Source: an uncultured Bacteroidia bacterium (GTDB lineage Bacteria > Bacteroidota > Bacteroidia > Bacteroidales > UBA932). Taken from it: DNA of 34,405 bases. The stretch is from NCBI GenBank assembly GCA_902797435.1, contig CADBSV010000056.1, positions 1 to 34,405 on the forward strand, given 5' to 3'. Of the stretch, positions 1 to 10,000 are shown one piece after another. Under the pieces are notes generated by a model, which was not told the origin of the DNA, made no database searches, and saw nothing but the letters and a program-made list of their open reading frames with translations. Position 1 is the stretch's first letter. Each line of letters opens with the position of its first letter. A program made the translations under genes and the position numbers.

Positions 1-818
<818 letters not shown>

Positions 819-853
819 TTAAGTCTTTAGAAATTAAACTATTCCAAACAAAA

Positions 854-877
854 CGCCGAAATCTTTGTTTCTCGGCG
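854..877 (-). promoter_or_regulatory. Inverted repeat at predicted 5' end of gap mRNA
   Basis: CGCCGA at 854-859 is the reverse complement of TCGGCG at 872-877, with a 12-nt loop. With the -7 box at 881-888, transcription should begin near 874, so the stem would fall at or next to the 5' end of the gap transcript. A 5'-terminal stem could stabilise the mRNA. The stem is GC-rich inside an AT-rich leader. The function is inferred. Confidence 0.4.
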
Positions 878-880
878 GCG

Positions 881-888
881 CAAAATTA
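881..888 (-). promoter_or_regulatory. -7 promoter box for gap
   Basis: Read on the minus strand the bases are TAATTTTG, an exact match to the Bacteroidota -7 consensus TAnnTTTG. The box lies 69 nt upstream of the gap start codon. No clear -33 TTTG box is seen. It sits within about 25 bp of the surE -7 box on the other strand, so the two divergent promoters interleave. Confidence 0.6.
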
Positions 889-911
889 GAAAATTTTTCA
901 CTGAAAATCAA

Positions 912-919
912 TATCTTTG
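912..919 (+). promoter_or_regulatory. -7 promoter box for surE-lpxB
   Basis: TATCTTTG matches TAnnTTTG exactly and lies 26 nt before the surE start at 946. The -33 region is T-rich (894-898) without a clean TTTG at the usual 19-bp spacing. Confidence 0.6.
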
Positions 920-945
920 CACAAATTCTTATAAGCAGAAGCAGT

Positions 946-1785
946 ATGAAAATCCTCATCACCAACGACGACAGCTACACTTCAAAAGGCATTAAAACTC
1001 TGGTAAATATTATGAAGCCCTACGGAGATATCACCGTGGTAGCCCCCAAGTATCACCAGAGCGGCATGAGCATGGCAGTCGCCCTCGGGCACAAGCCCAT
1101 GGCGGCCAGAAAGCTTTCGGAAGTTCCCGGAGAGCGTTGGTACTATCTTGATGCAACACCTTCATCCTGCGTAAAATACGCAATCGACAACGTCTATGTC
1201 ACCGAAAAACCGGACGTTGTGCTGAGCGGCATCAACCACGGCATAAACGCCGGAATGTGCGCTCCCTACTCCGGCACCATAGGCGCCGCAAGCGAGGCCG
1301 CGCTCGCCAGGGTCCCCTCCTTTGCACTGTCCATTGACAGTTTCAGCCGGGATGCCGACTTCAGCGTCGTGGAAGAACTCTTCCCGCCCATATTTGAAAA
1401 GCTTCTGAAGGAATGCAACCGGGGATTCGGAGCGTTTTACAATATCAATTTTCCCTACCTGCCAGCCAGCCAGGTGAAGGGAATAAGAATCACCAGGCTC
1501 GGCAGGATGCACTGGGACAAGGAGTTCCAGCCATACGATCCTGATATTTACAACAAGATAGGGCTGAGGCCGCTGGAAGATCTGGGCGTGACCTGGAGGC
1601 CGGAACCCGAGCCCGGAGAAGAGGTGTTCGCAATGGTGGGCGACATGGTCACCGATCCCGACACTCCCCAGAACTCCGACCAGATAACACTGAAGCAGGG
1701 ATACATCACCATTACTCCGCAGAATCTGGACAATACCGATTTTTCTGAAATCGAACGCCTTAAGGGACTCGGTTTCGAGAGTTAG
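946..1785 (+). CDS. surE: 5'/3'-nucleotidase SurE
   Basis: SurE is a metal-dependent phosphatase that removes phosphate from nucleoside 5'- and 3'-monophosphates and is linked to stress survival. The protein from the ATG at 946 has 279 residues, slightly longer than the usual 250-260. It begins MKILITNDDSYTSKG, where Asp8 and Asp9 are the paired metal ligands. Other family positions are Ser39 in YHQSG and Asn97 in SGINHG. The frame stays open upstream to 865, but the family N-terminus and the -7 box at 912-919 both favour 946. The stop lies 3 nt before the lpxB start, so the two genes form an operon. Confidence 0.95.
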   Translation: MKILITNDDSYTSKGIKTLVNIMKPYGDITVVAPKYHQSGMSMAVALGHKPMAARKLSEVPGERWYYLDATPSSCVKYAIDNVYVTEKPDVVLSGINHGINAGMCAPYSGTIGAASEAALARVPSFALSIDSFSRDADFSVVEELFPPIFEKLLKECNRGFGAFYNINFPYLPASQVKGIRITRLGRMHWDKEFQPYDPDIYNKIGLRPLEDLGVTWRPEPEPGEEVFAMVGDMVTDPDTPQNSDQITLKQGYITITPQNLDNTDFSEIERLKGLGFES

Positions 1786-1788
1786 AAC

Positions 1789-2910
1789 ATGAAGTACTAC
1801 ATCATTGCCGGAGAAGCGTCCGGAGACCTCCACGGCAGCAATCTCATGAAAGGCCTCAAGGCCGAAGATCCCCAGGCGGAGTTCCGCTTCTGGGGAGGCG
1901 GGATGATGGAATCCGTCGGGGGCGTCAAGGTCCGTGACTACAGGGACACTGCTGTTATGGGGATAGTTGACGTGGCCCGCAGCCTCGGGAAGATATCCAG
2001 GAATCTGTCCGACTGCAAGAAAGACATCCTCAGGTGGAAGCCGGACGTCGTCATTCTCATCGACTATCCAGGCTTCAACATGAAAATTGCACGTTTCTGC
2101 CACGAACGCGGGATACGCAACTACTACTACATCGCACCCAAGACCTGGGCATCCAGGGAAAGCCGCAACCGCAAGCTCAAGGCATGGACGGACAAGCTGT
2201 TCATCGTTTTCCCTTTCGAGATACCCTATTTCACTGAAAAGCAGATACCGTTCATCTACAAGGGGAATCCTCTGATAGACGCGATTGACGACCACCGGTA
2301 CGTAAGGCCGGCAGAAGAGGATTACATTGCCATACTGCCCGGCTCCAGAAAAGGAGAAATAGCCCATACCATGCCCAATGCCATGGAAATGGCCGACCGG
2401 CTGCACGCCACTGCCGAGTATGCGGGCATGAGCTTCGTCGTCGCCGGAGCACCTTCGAGAAGCGAGGCCGACTATGCTCCCTTCCTCGAAGGACGGCCCT
2501 ATGTAAAGGTCATCTTCGGACGCACCTACGACATTCTCAAATACGCCGCAGCCGCACTGGTAAATTCAGGGACGGCCTCGCTCGAAGCCGCCCTCATAGG
2601 CACTCCCCAGGTGGTATGCTGGAGCACCCAGCCATTCACGGCCTTTCTCGGACAGTATGTCTTCAGGGTTCTCGAGCATATCAAATACATTTCCCTCGGC
2701 AACCTCATCCTGGACCGCCTTGCCTTCAGGGAACTGCTTCAGCAGTATTACACTCCCGAATCCGTCACCGAAGAGATGCGAAGGCTCATGGAAGACATCC
2801 CCTACCGTGAGAAGATGCTCGCCGATTACAGGGAAATACGCGAAAAGCTCGGAGGGAGCGGAGCGTCCAGGGAAGTTGCCCGCGCGATGATAGCCGAAAT
2901 GCGGAAATGA
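1789..2910 (+). CDS. lpxB: Lipid-A-disaccharide synthase
   Basis: LpxB is a membrane-associated GT19 glycosyltransferase. It joins UDP-diacylglucosamine and lipid X to make the disaccharide core of lipid A, with release of UDP. The 373 residues start MKYYIIAGEASGDLHGSNL, the family N-terminal motif, followed by FRFWGGGMM. The segments YYIAPKTWASRESR and NSGTASLEAALIGTPQVV are typical LpxB signatures, the latter in the UDP-sugar binding region. It follows surE by 3 nt and shares its promoter. It converges on the PUL, whose last stop codon lies 19 bp away. Length and motifs are complete. Confidence 0.97.
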   Translation: MKYYIIAGEASGDLHGSNLMKGLKAEDPQAEFRFWGGGMMESVGGVKVRDYRDTAVMGIVDVARSLGKISRNLSDCKKDILRWKPDVVILIDYPGFNMKIARFCHERGIRNYYYIAPKTWASRESRNRKLKAWTDKLFIVFPFEIPYFTEKQIPFIYKGNPLIDAIDDHRYVRPAEEDYIAILPGSRKGEIAHTMPNAMEMADRLHATAEYAGMSFVVAGAPSRSEADYAPFLEGRPYVKVIFGRTYDILKYAAAALVNSGTASLEAALIGTPQVVCWSTQPFTAFLGQYVFRVLEHIKYISLGNLILDRLAFRELLQQYYTPESVTEEMRRLMEDIPYREKMLADYREIREKLGGSGASREVARAMIAEMRK

Positions 2911-2911
2911 C

Positions 2912-2922
2912 GGCGAAACGCC
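2912..2922. other. Short inverted repeat between convergent lpxB and PUL end
   Basis: GGCG and CGCC flank an AAA loop within the 19-bp gap between two convergent stop codons. It could contribute to termination on both strands, but the stem is only 4 bp and has no T-tract. Confidence 0.2.
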
Positions 2923-2929
2923 TGGGCCG

Positions 2930-4117
2930 CTAACGCTGCACGAGAAGCGAAGCTATCTCATGATAGGCGCGGCGGGGCCGGAGATCATACAGCCTTGATG
3001 GAGAAGAAGACGGCAGTTTGGCACATACGCCGAACCACTCCTCGTTCATATTCTCGCTGCCTTTCACATAATCGAAATAATATCCTCCGTTGTGCCACGA
3101 TGGCTCAGTGTCGTGTTCCCATAGACGCACGTCCTGTCCGTGCTTCCACCATTCGTCGCTGAACTGGAAGGTAAAACCTCCCATGCAGCGGCCCGCAGAA
3201 AATTCTGCAAGAATCTCCTTCCAGTTGGCAAGGTCTATTTCGGCCTGTCCGTCCTGTTCCTCGCAGCCCACCACTACATTATAGGCATCGGAGCCGAATT
3301 CCGTAAGAAGGAGCGGCCTTGAACACTCTGCCGATACCCTGTCGAACAAATCGGTAAAGGAAGGGCCCCTGTAGGTGTTGACTCCGAAAATATCGACATC
3401 GGGACAAAGCGATTCGAACAGGTCCAGGAACAGAAGGTCCCCGTTCACCACCGCCACAGGAACGGAAGGATCGGCGGCCTTTACTTCCCGCGCAGAAGCG
3501 TTAAGAAGGCGGTACAGGTGCTCAGCACGGGCCGTGGAAACTGAATCCGGCTCCGGGATGTCCTCGGTCTCGGCACCGTCCCAGAACAAGCCGTAATTAT
3601 TTTCGTTTCCGAGCATATAACACAGCAGGCCGTGGGTTCCGCGGTACTCACGCGCCATTCTGCCTGCCTCGGCAAGAAGCTGCGAACGGACATCAGGGTC
3701 TCCGTAGTCGGTGTTGGGTTCCCACTCCCCTCTTACCGTGAGCCCGTAGCGGCCCATGGTGCAGTTCACCATGGTACGGATTCCGTAATTCTTGAAGATA
3801 TACTCAATCCAGCGAGCGGGGATACCTTCATATATGCGCACGGTATTCACTCCCATATCGCGGAGCAGGGCCATGTCGTAATCCAGCTGGCCGGCTATCA
3901 GCGAATCGGGCTGATCCCATATATTGAAAGCCCAGTTGGAGCCTATCGGATAGCAGCTCCAGTTCATTCCCTTGACCGTATAAGGCTTGCCATCCACAAT
4001 CAGGCGTCCTCCTTCTATGGAGACGCCTCCCCCGCGGGAGCAGGACATGACGGAGAAAACCGCCATGAGCACCGCTGGAAACAATATTCTAAGAATCCTT
4101 CTCACGTTTTTCTGCAA
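2930..4117 (-). CDS. Clan GH-A TIM-barrel glycosidase lipoprotein, last gene of the PUL
   Basis: This is a predicted lipoprotein: a basic N-terminus, a hydrophobic stretch, then VMSC with Cys26 counted from the upstream start. No acidic residues follow the Cys, which suggests a periplasmic location. The barrel shows NTVRIYEG near residue 91, YMLGNENN with candidate acid/base Glu172, and LLLTEFGSDAY with candidate nucleophile Glu273. This two-Glu layout is that of clan GH-A. I cannot place the family: GH2-C-like, GH5-like and GH72-like barrels all fit parts of it. In this PUL it probably acts on beta-glucan oligosaccharides, as hydrolase or transglycosylase. No ATG gives a full signal peptide. 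The start is either TTG at 4117 or GTG at 4105, and both lie inside the end of the symporter gene, which implies translational coupling. Confidence 0.8.
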   Translation of the reverse strand: MQKNVRRILRILFPAVLMAVFSVMSCSRGGGVSIEGGRLIVDGKPYTVKGMNWSCYPIGSNWAFNIWDQPDSLIAGQLDYDMALLRDMGVNTVRIYEGIPARWIEYIFKNYGIRTMVNCTMGRYGLTVRGEWEPNTDYGDPDVRSQLLAEAGRMAREYRGTHGLLCYMLGNENNYGLFWDGAETEDIPEPDSVSTARAEHLYRLLNASAREVKAADPSVPVAVVNGDLLFLDLFESLCPDVDIFGVNTYRGPSFTDLFDRVSAECSRPLLLTEFGSDAYNVVVGCEEQDGQAEIDLANWKEILAEFSAGRCMGGFTFQFSDEWWKHGQDVRLWEHDTEPSWHNGGYYFDYVKGSENMNEEWFGVCAKLPSSSPSRLYDLRPRRAYHEIASLLVQR

Positions 4118-5579
4118 GCATAAGCTTTATCTCTTTCATCTTTTCCTCCGAGAGGTCGTAGCCTGTCATTATCACTACCGCCAGCAGGGCCGTCAGGGAC
4201 GGAATCAGGATGTCCGCAAGGCGGAGGCCGGTAATCGTGGAGGCAGCCTGATGCACTTTGGCGGCATCGAAGGATATTCCTTTGAGCACCACCCCGCACA
4301 CAAGTCCGGCGATACTCTGCCCGAATTTCACCATCCACCAGTAGATGCTTCCGAATGTCCCCTCACGGCGGCGGCCGTCGTTCTGAAGTTCGTCCAGGTC
4401 GCAGACATCGGCTGTCATGCTCATCATAAGGGTGAAAAGCCCCCCGATTCCGAAACTCATAAGCGGAAGCGGAATGAACATAAGCCAGTTATGTGACGGA
4501 CTGAAGCACCACCACTTGAGGATATAACCCAGAATCGAGACTATCGTGGATATCATGAAGGCCTTCTTCTTGCCGTATTTCACCGCCAGACGCGTAATGA
4601 TTGGAATGACCAGGAACGCCGTTATGATGGAATTGACGCATGAGAACAGCGCCGGCCAGTTTCCGGCGGCAGCCTGATTGCCGTCGAAGAGATAATAGAC
4701 TATGATATAGTAGCTGTACGAGCCGACTACCTGATAGCCGTTGAACACCAGAAAAGTAGCTCCGCAAAGCATAAGGAAATACTTGTTGCGGAATACTTTG
4801 CCTATACCGCTGAAGAGGTCGCCAAGGGAACTCCAAAGTCCTTTTTTGTGAGCATAGGCAGATTCGGGAACCGGCTTCTCCCTGCAAAACAGCGCCGGCA
4901 TCACGCCCAGGACGATGCAGATTACCGCCACGACCATCGCCAGCTGCTGTACGCCTGCGGCCGTTGGATTCATTACGACCTGTCCCGTTACGGAATCCAG
5001 AATCTGCTCTCCGGTAGCAGGATCGACGGCCGGAGCCTTCGGGAAAAGATCGCTTGCGACAAGAACCCAGAACCACGGGGAGATTATCCATGCGAACTGC
5101 CCCACCACCTGGGAGAAACCCATGAGGCGGGTGCGCTCGTTGTAATCGTCCGTAAGTTCATATCCGAGTGCCACATAAGGAGTGGCGAAGACGGTCTCAC
5201 AGGTGAAGAACAGAAGGCTCACCAGCAGATAATACCAGAAATTATGGGTACTTCCAGCAGCCGGGTCCATCTGCCACAGCAGCACGAACACCACCCCGCT
5301 CAGGATTGCTCCTATGAAGATGTAAGGCCTGCGCCTTCCCCAGCGGGAACGGGTATTGTCGGAAATGTAGCCCATAATGGGGTCGGTGATAGCGTCGTAA
5401 AGCCTTGGAACAAGGCTCAAAACACCCGCCACCAGCGGGTCGATCCCGAAAATGGTAAGGAGGAACACGGAGAATGTTCCAAGCGCCCCAGGAAGGAAAT
5501 TATTCACGAAGTTTCCGAGCCCGTATGCGAGTTTCTGAACGAACGGGAGCCTGCCCTCTGCTGCTTTGGAAAGTGTCAT
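4089..5579 (-). CDS. GPH-family (MelB-like) sugar:cation symporter
   Basis: This is a 12-helix inner-membrane major-facilitator protein of 496 residues in the glycoside-pentoside-hexuronide:cation symporter family. The family signature is clear: YDAITDPIMGYISDNTRSRWGRRRPYI at residues 61-86, split here by function. Asp62 and Asp66 match the cation-binding aspartates Asp55 and Asp59 of MelB, and SRWGRRRP is the loop 2-3 motif. There is no signal peptide. The start codon overlaps the GH30 stop by 4 nt (ATGA). Placed between an upstream cytoplasmic phosphorylase and periplasmic glycosidases, it most likely imports beta-gluco-oligosaccharides or glucose with Na+ or H+. The substrate is inferred from context. 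Confidence 0.9.
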   Translation of the reverse strand: MTLSKAAEGRLPFVQKLAYGLGNFVNNFLPGALGTFSVFLLTIFGIDPLVAGVLSLVPRLYDAITDPIMGYISDNTRSRWGRRRPYIFIGAILSGVVFVLLWQMDPAAGSTHNFWYYLLVSLLFFTCETVFATPYVALGYELTDDYNERTRLMGFSQVVGQFAWIISPWFWVLVASDLFPKAPAVDPATGEQILDSVTGQVVMNPTAAGVQQLAMVVAVICIVLGVMPALFCREKPVPESAYAHKKGLWSSLGDLFSGIGKVFRNKYFLMLCGATFLVFNGYQVVGSYSYYIIVYYLFDGNQAAAGNWPALFSCVNSIITAFLVIPIITRLAVKYGKKKAFMISTIVSILGYILKWWCFSPSHNWLMFIPLPLMSFGIGGLFTLMMSMTADVCDLDELQNDGRRREGTFGSIYWWMVKFGQSIAGLVCGVVLKGISFDAAKVHQAASTITGLRLADILIPSLTALLAVVIMTGYDLSEEKMKEIKLMLAEKREKDS

Positions 5580-7039
5580 TTGATTACTATCGTCTGAATC
5601 GCCTTACTGGAAATAGAAAGACTGTAACTGCGGGAGCCGATGCGAAGATCAACTCCCGAAGGAGTGTCGGCCGCATTGAGAAGTACCACGGCAGTGCTTC
5701 CGTCCGGATTGCAGACGGCGGTTGCCATGAGAGTTTCCTCCCCGGACTCCGTCCCGAGCACTACCGCACCCGGACGGATGAAACGGCTGAAATGCACCAT
5801 CGCATAGTAGAGAGGCGTATAATAAACCTCGTCGGCATCGGTATCGACTATCACCGGAGCCAGGCACCAGTTGTCCGCCCAGTTGGGACCTCCCTGCCTG
5901 TCGAGGACCATGTTCCAGTCGATCCATCCGTCGGTCCAGCTGTTGAGGCATCCTATGATGTCGCGCGCATAACGGAATACCGGTACATACTTGGGATGAA
6001 GATATTTCTGATCTTCCGGAGCCCAGTCCCAGCCCCAGTCGGTACCCTCTTTCTGCCAGTACCATGCATCATCTTTCCAATGGGGAACCTCCGCGTCAAC
6101 GCAGCCTTCAGTCTCGATGATGTGTTTGCCGGGAGCCTTTGCATGGGCATATTCCAGCAGTTCGGGGAACCACTCCCATGTGCTCTCGTACCAATGTACC
6201 GCCAGCCCGTCAAAATACCGGGAAGATTCTTCATCGGCATACATCACGTCCACCCACTCCGGTATGCCGGCACGGTTCTGGTCGTAGCCGAGAATCTTCA
6301 CCTCGCCGAAGCCTGCGGCCTCGAAAGCCGGTCCGAGGTAATCGCGCACAAAGGCCGTCTCGTCTTCGGGCCGGAAGTTGCAGCTCTCCCAGTTGCCGCC
6401 GTTGCCGTACGGTTCGTTCATTACGGTAACACCCCACACATCGACTCCTTCCGCCTTGTAGGCCTCAAGATACTTTACCATATAGGATGCGAACGTAGCG
6501 CGATATTGAGGGAGGAGCCACCCGTCTATCCAGCTTTTGTTGTCCTTCATCCACCACGGAGCGGTCCAAGGCGATGAGAGCAGCAGGAAGCCGTCGCGGG
6601 ATGCTTTCTGGGCATCTTTTATCAGCGGCAGAAGGAATTCCCTGTCAGGGTCGATGGAAAAATGCTCCAGTGCCTGGTCTCCCTCCACCGGGGCATAGCA
6701 ATAGTGCCCGCGGGAAAAATCGCAGGAGCCGATGTGCGTGCGCATCAGTGAATAGGCAGCTCCGTCGGGACCGAAACAGGCGTCTATGACCTCCTGCCGT
6801 TTTGCAGGACTCATGCGGCTCAGCAGCATGGCGGACGACTCGGTGAAGGCCGCGCCGATACCGGTTATGGTCTGCTTCCGGACGCCTGGGTCAACCGTCA
6901 CACGGACGGTGTTCTCTTCTGCGGGAAAAGAAGTCCTGCGGACCATGTTGCCGCCTTCGGAAGATGTCTCCCAGACGTTTATCCGGGAGCATGCCGCAAG
7001 AGCGAGTGCCATGAGGATTAAGGTTTCAGCTTTCATCAT
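5576..7039 (-). CDS. GH30 glycosidase lipoprotein, probable beta-1,6-glucanase
   Basis: The 487-residue protein belongs to glycoside hydrolase family 30 (COG5520). Its N-terminus MMKAETLILMALALAAC is a lipoprotein signal with Cys17. The next residues, SRINVWE, lack the acidic surface-export pattern, so a periplasmic location is likely. TGIGAAFTESSA near residue 59 and SSPWTAPWWMKDN near 155 are typical of GH30. The acid/base is Glu209 in VMNEP and the nucleophile is probably Glu311 in IIETEGC. GH30 members of this type act on beta-1,6-glucan or on glucosylceramide-like beta-glucosides. The neighbouring GH16 and GH128 enzymes favour removal of beta-1,6 branches from a beta-1,3-glucan. The start overlaps the phosphorylase stop by 4 nt. 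Exact linkage specificity is not shown by sequence. Confidence 0.9.
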   Translation of the reverse strand: MMKAETLILMALALAACSRINVWETSSEGGNMVRRTSFPAEENTVRVTVDPGVRKQTITGIGAAFTESSAMLLSRMSPAKRQEVIDACFGPDGAAYSLMRTHIGSCDFSRGHYCYAPVEGDQALEHFSIDPDREFLLPLIKDAQKASRDGFLLLSSPWTAPWWMKDNKSWIDGWLLPQYRATFASYMVKYLEAYKAEGVDVWGVTVMNEPYGNGGNWESCNFRPEDETAFVRDYLGPAFEAAGFGEVKILGYDQNRAGIPEWVDVMYADEESSRYFDGLAVHWYESTWEWFPELLEYAHAKAPGKHIIETEGCVDAEVPHWKDDAWYWQKEGTDWGWDWAPEDQKYLHPKYVPVFRYARDIIGCLNSWTDGWIDWNMVLDRQGGPNWADNWCLAPVIVDTDADEVYYTPLYYAMVHFSRFIRPGAVVLGTESGEETLMATAVCNPDGSTAVVLLNAADTPSGVDLRIGSRSYSLSISSKAIQTIVIK

Positions 7040-10000
7040 ACGTTTACATTTATCTCTTTCACCCCGCGGGAGAAGAGTCTTCTGCTTTCTTCTTCCGAAA
7101 GGACCAGACCGTTGCCGCCTGAAAGGGTGTAGCGGATACGGGCACCGCAGTAGCTGAATTCCAGCGTACCGTCGCAGCGGAACTCGAAATCCTGCAGCAG
7201 GGTAGGTTCGAAATGCACCCTTCCCGCAATAACCCTTACGCCCAGTTCACCGAAACGGCAGATGATATCTTCCTTGACTTGACCGGTCATGCCGGGCTGC
7301 TTCGCACCCTTTCCCCAGGGGGTATGAGAATAAGCGTCGGTGGGGAAAGCCCCGTACTCCCCTGCACTCTTGTGGATTCCCGTTCCCTCGAGGATCTCGC
7401 GGTAGTGGGCGGAAAGCTTTCCTGCCTGTGGGGCGCCTGCATCGAGAGCCTGGAAATAGCATTCCTGCACGGCTACGAGCAGTTTGCTCACCATGTGCCA
7501 GTAAATGCTTCCCAGCCCTTCATAGGCGAAGAAAGTCCCGCTGCGGCCGGTGAAGGCCTTGTGATCGAAAACTTCTTCAAAGATATCCAGTATTGTCTGC
7601 TTCTCCCCTTCCGGCGCTCCGATTGAAGAAAGTGCGGCTGAAAGGTCGCCGGCGTTCCGGAAGTCCCCGTTGAAGTGCAGACCTCCCTCGCAATCGCGGC
7701 TGACTATGGTGCGGTCTCCTTCCGAGACCATTGCGGCAAGCAAGGTGGAACGCTTAAGGGCATCCGCAGGAAGGAGGTTTTTCTGCAGGAATCCAGGAAG
7801 TTCGTGATTGGGATAGAGCATGTAGCTCCGCTGATCTTCCCGCCACAGAGAGCTCCCTCGCAGGGCATCCAGCACCTGCAGCGCCTCTTCTGAGGAGAGC
7901 ATTCCGCTGCTCAGCACGGCCACCTGGCCTTCGAGCATTTCGGAAAGACGACGTATCCCTGCGAAACGGCAATCCGAGAGTTCGAGCAGGTTATACGAAT
8001 GGTACAGGCCGTCCGCACGGCGGTTGGCCCGGATACTGTCTTCAGCTGCCCCGATAGCCGTATCGAAGAACTCCAGCAAATCGGATTTGCCGACACGGCT
8101 TTTCTTTCCGGAGAAAGAATTCCTGTAAATCTGTTCCCTGTAGGAAGACGAAGCCTCTCCAAGGGCGTCCATCATGGCCTGCGTATCTGCAAGAAGAAGC
8201 GCTTTTCCACTTGCTGAAAGCCACTGCGACACTTCGCTCGAAAGAGAGTATCCTTCTGCCAATGAATCCCGTACAAGATTCCTCAGGAATGCGAGTTCGC
8301 GCCTCAGATAGCATAGCGTTACTACTGAAAGACCGCCTCCCACCAGGGCATTGTTGGCATCATTCCATTCGGGGCGCTGGGTATTCATCCATATTCCACC
8401 GCCGGGAACGAAGTTCGCAAGTTTTGCAAGTATCGATATGAGCAGTTTCTCCAGCATCGATGCCTTTACAATGCATCCGCGGGAGTCTTTAAGCATGGCA
8501 GCCGACACCCCTTCCGAAGCAATTCCGGCTTTCAGTCGGGCAGAGAGTTCTGCGTCGAAGTCGATAGTTTCCTTGGGATTGCGCAGTATTTCGCCGTAAG
8601 GCTTTATCCTGTAAGGAACGTTTGCGAATCCATAGTCTTCTTTTGCAAAGGACGCCGCCACGCTTCCCGGGAAATGCGCCTCCTGCTGTTCAAGCAACCT
8701 CAAAAGATATATCACCTGATGGTCGCCCCAGTAGCCTATGTAAGACCACGGATCCTTGGGATCCACAGTCTCCCAGTCGAATCCCGAACGTGTGACCCTG
8801 TAGGGGTTGTATCCGTCTGCGGTGCTGCAGTCAAGGAACTTGGCCGTCATTGCCGGCAGCAGCTCCGGGAACGAAAGGGAGAGGGCTTCCCAGTTCTGGA
8901 AAATGTCCCTCCAGTTGCCCTCATAGTCGAGGACCGGCTTGCCGGTAAGCGGATCGGACGTATTGATATTGAACTTGTTCCAGGGACGCGTAGGGTCCCC
9001 GTGACGCCTTCCGAACCCAAGGGGAAGAGGATTGTCGGCAGTTGCCGGGGCCATAGGAACTCCGCCGCGCATGATATTGAACATGGTGTTGGAGAAATGC
9101 CGGGCCGTGCGGGCGCTGTCGGCGGTATCCTGCAGTCCGTCGGCCGAAGCCACCAGTCCCACCAGCTTCGCCGTACCGGCCGCGACATCGGAGAGAACCT
9201 CCCCGGCAGGGTCGGCACTGCCAAGGATGAAATCCTTAAGAGCCACCACCCCGGCAGCATCTTTTGCAACATCGGCAACGATAAGCCAGTTCTTTTTCAT
9301 CCCGGGAGCAAGAGTCAGCGAGGCACCTGCCAGATACGCTCCGGGTTCGCCCTTCACAAGGGTCTCTTCTTTAAGTGCGGCTCCCTTGCGGAACCCCGCC
9401 AGCTGGGCTGACGAAAGCAGGTGGACCGCGCTTTCTAGGCCGGTCTGCCAGACTACGTTGCACTTAAGGGCCTCGCTCGGCTCCGCCCTGTCTATTATGA
9501 TGGCACTCAGGCACACCAGTCCCATCCCCGTCTGCGGGTCGAGCTCAGTTTTCTTGTATGCGTTTACAAGATTGCTGGTACTCTGCTGGAGGGCGCTTGG
9601 AACTCCATAAGGCATTATGTTCTGAAGGCCGTCGGCAAGTTCCAGCTCCACTGCCCGGGAACCGAGATTCTCAATGCAGGATTCCCTCACGAAACCGAAG
9701 CGTTCGCTGCTGCTCCATTTCCAGCTCCAGCGAAGATTCCAGTCGAGATTCGTCTCCTCGAAAATGATGCTGTTTCCAGGGCGGCTCTTGTAAAGGTTGC
9801 GCCGGAGGCGGAAAGACGCTTCGCTGCGCACGGAGAACGGCTCCCAGCAGAGCTTTTCACCCTTAAGGCGTATTATGGTCTTGCTACCCGTAGTCTCCGA
9901 ACTTTCGGTAATCTTGTCGTCGGTATAATACGGAAAGAGGGCATATTCGGCGCTTCGGCGGCCGGCTGTAATCGCTCCGTTACTGGATGCGAAGGTCCAC

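Noticed and set aside
1162-2406. 414-codon open frame on the minus strand
   Set aside because: It is antisense to surE and lpxB, both of which have full family motifs. Its translation has no recognisable motif.
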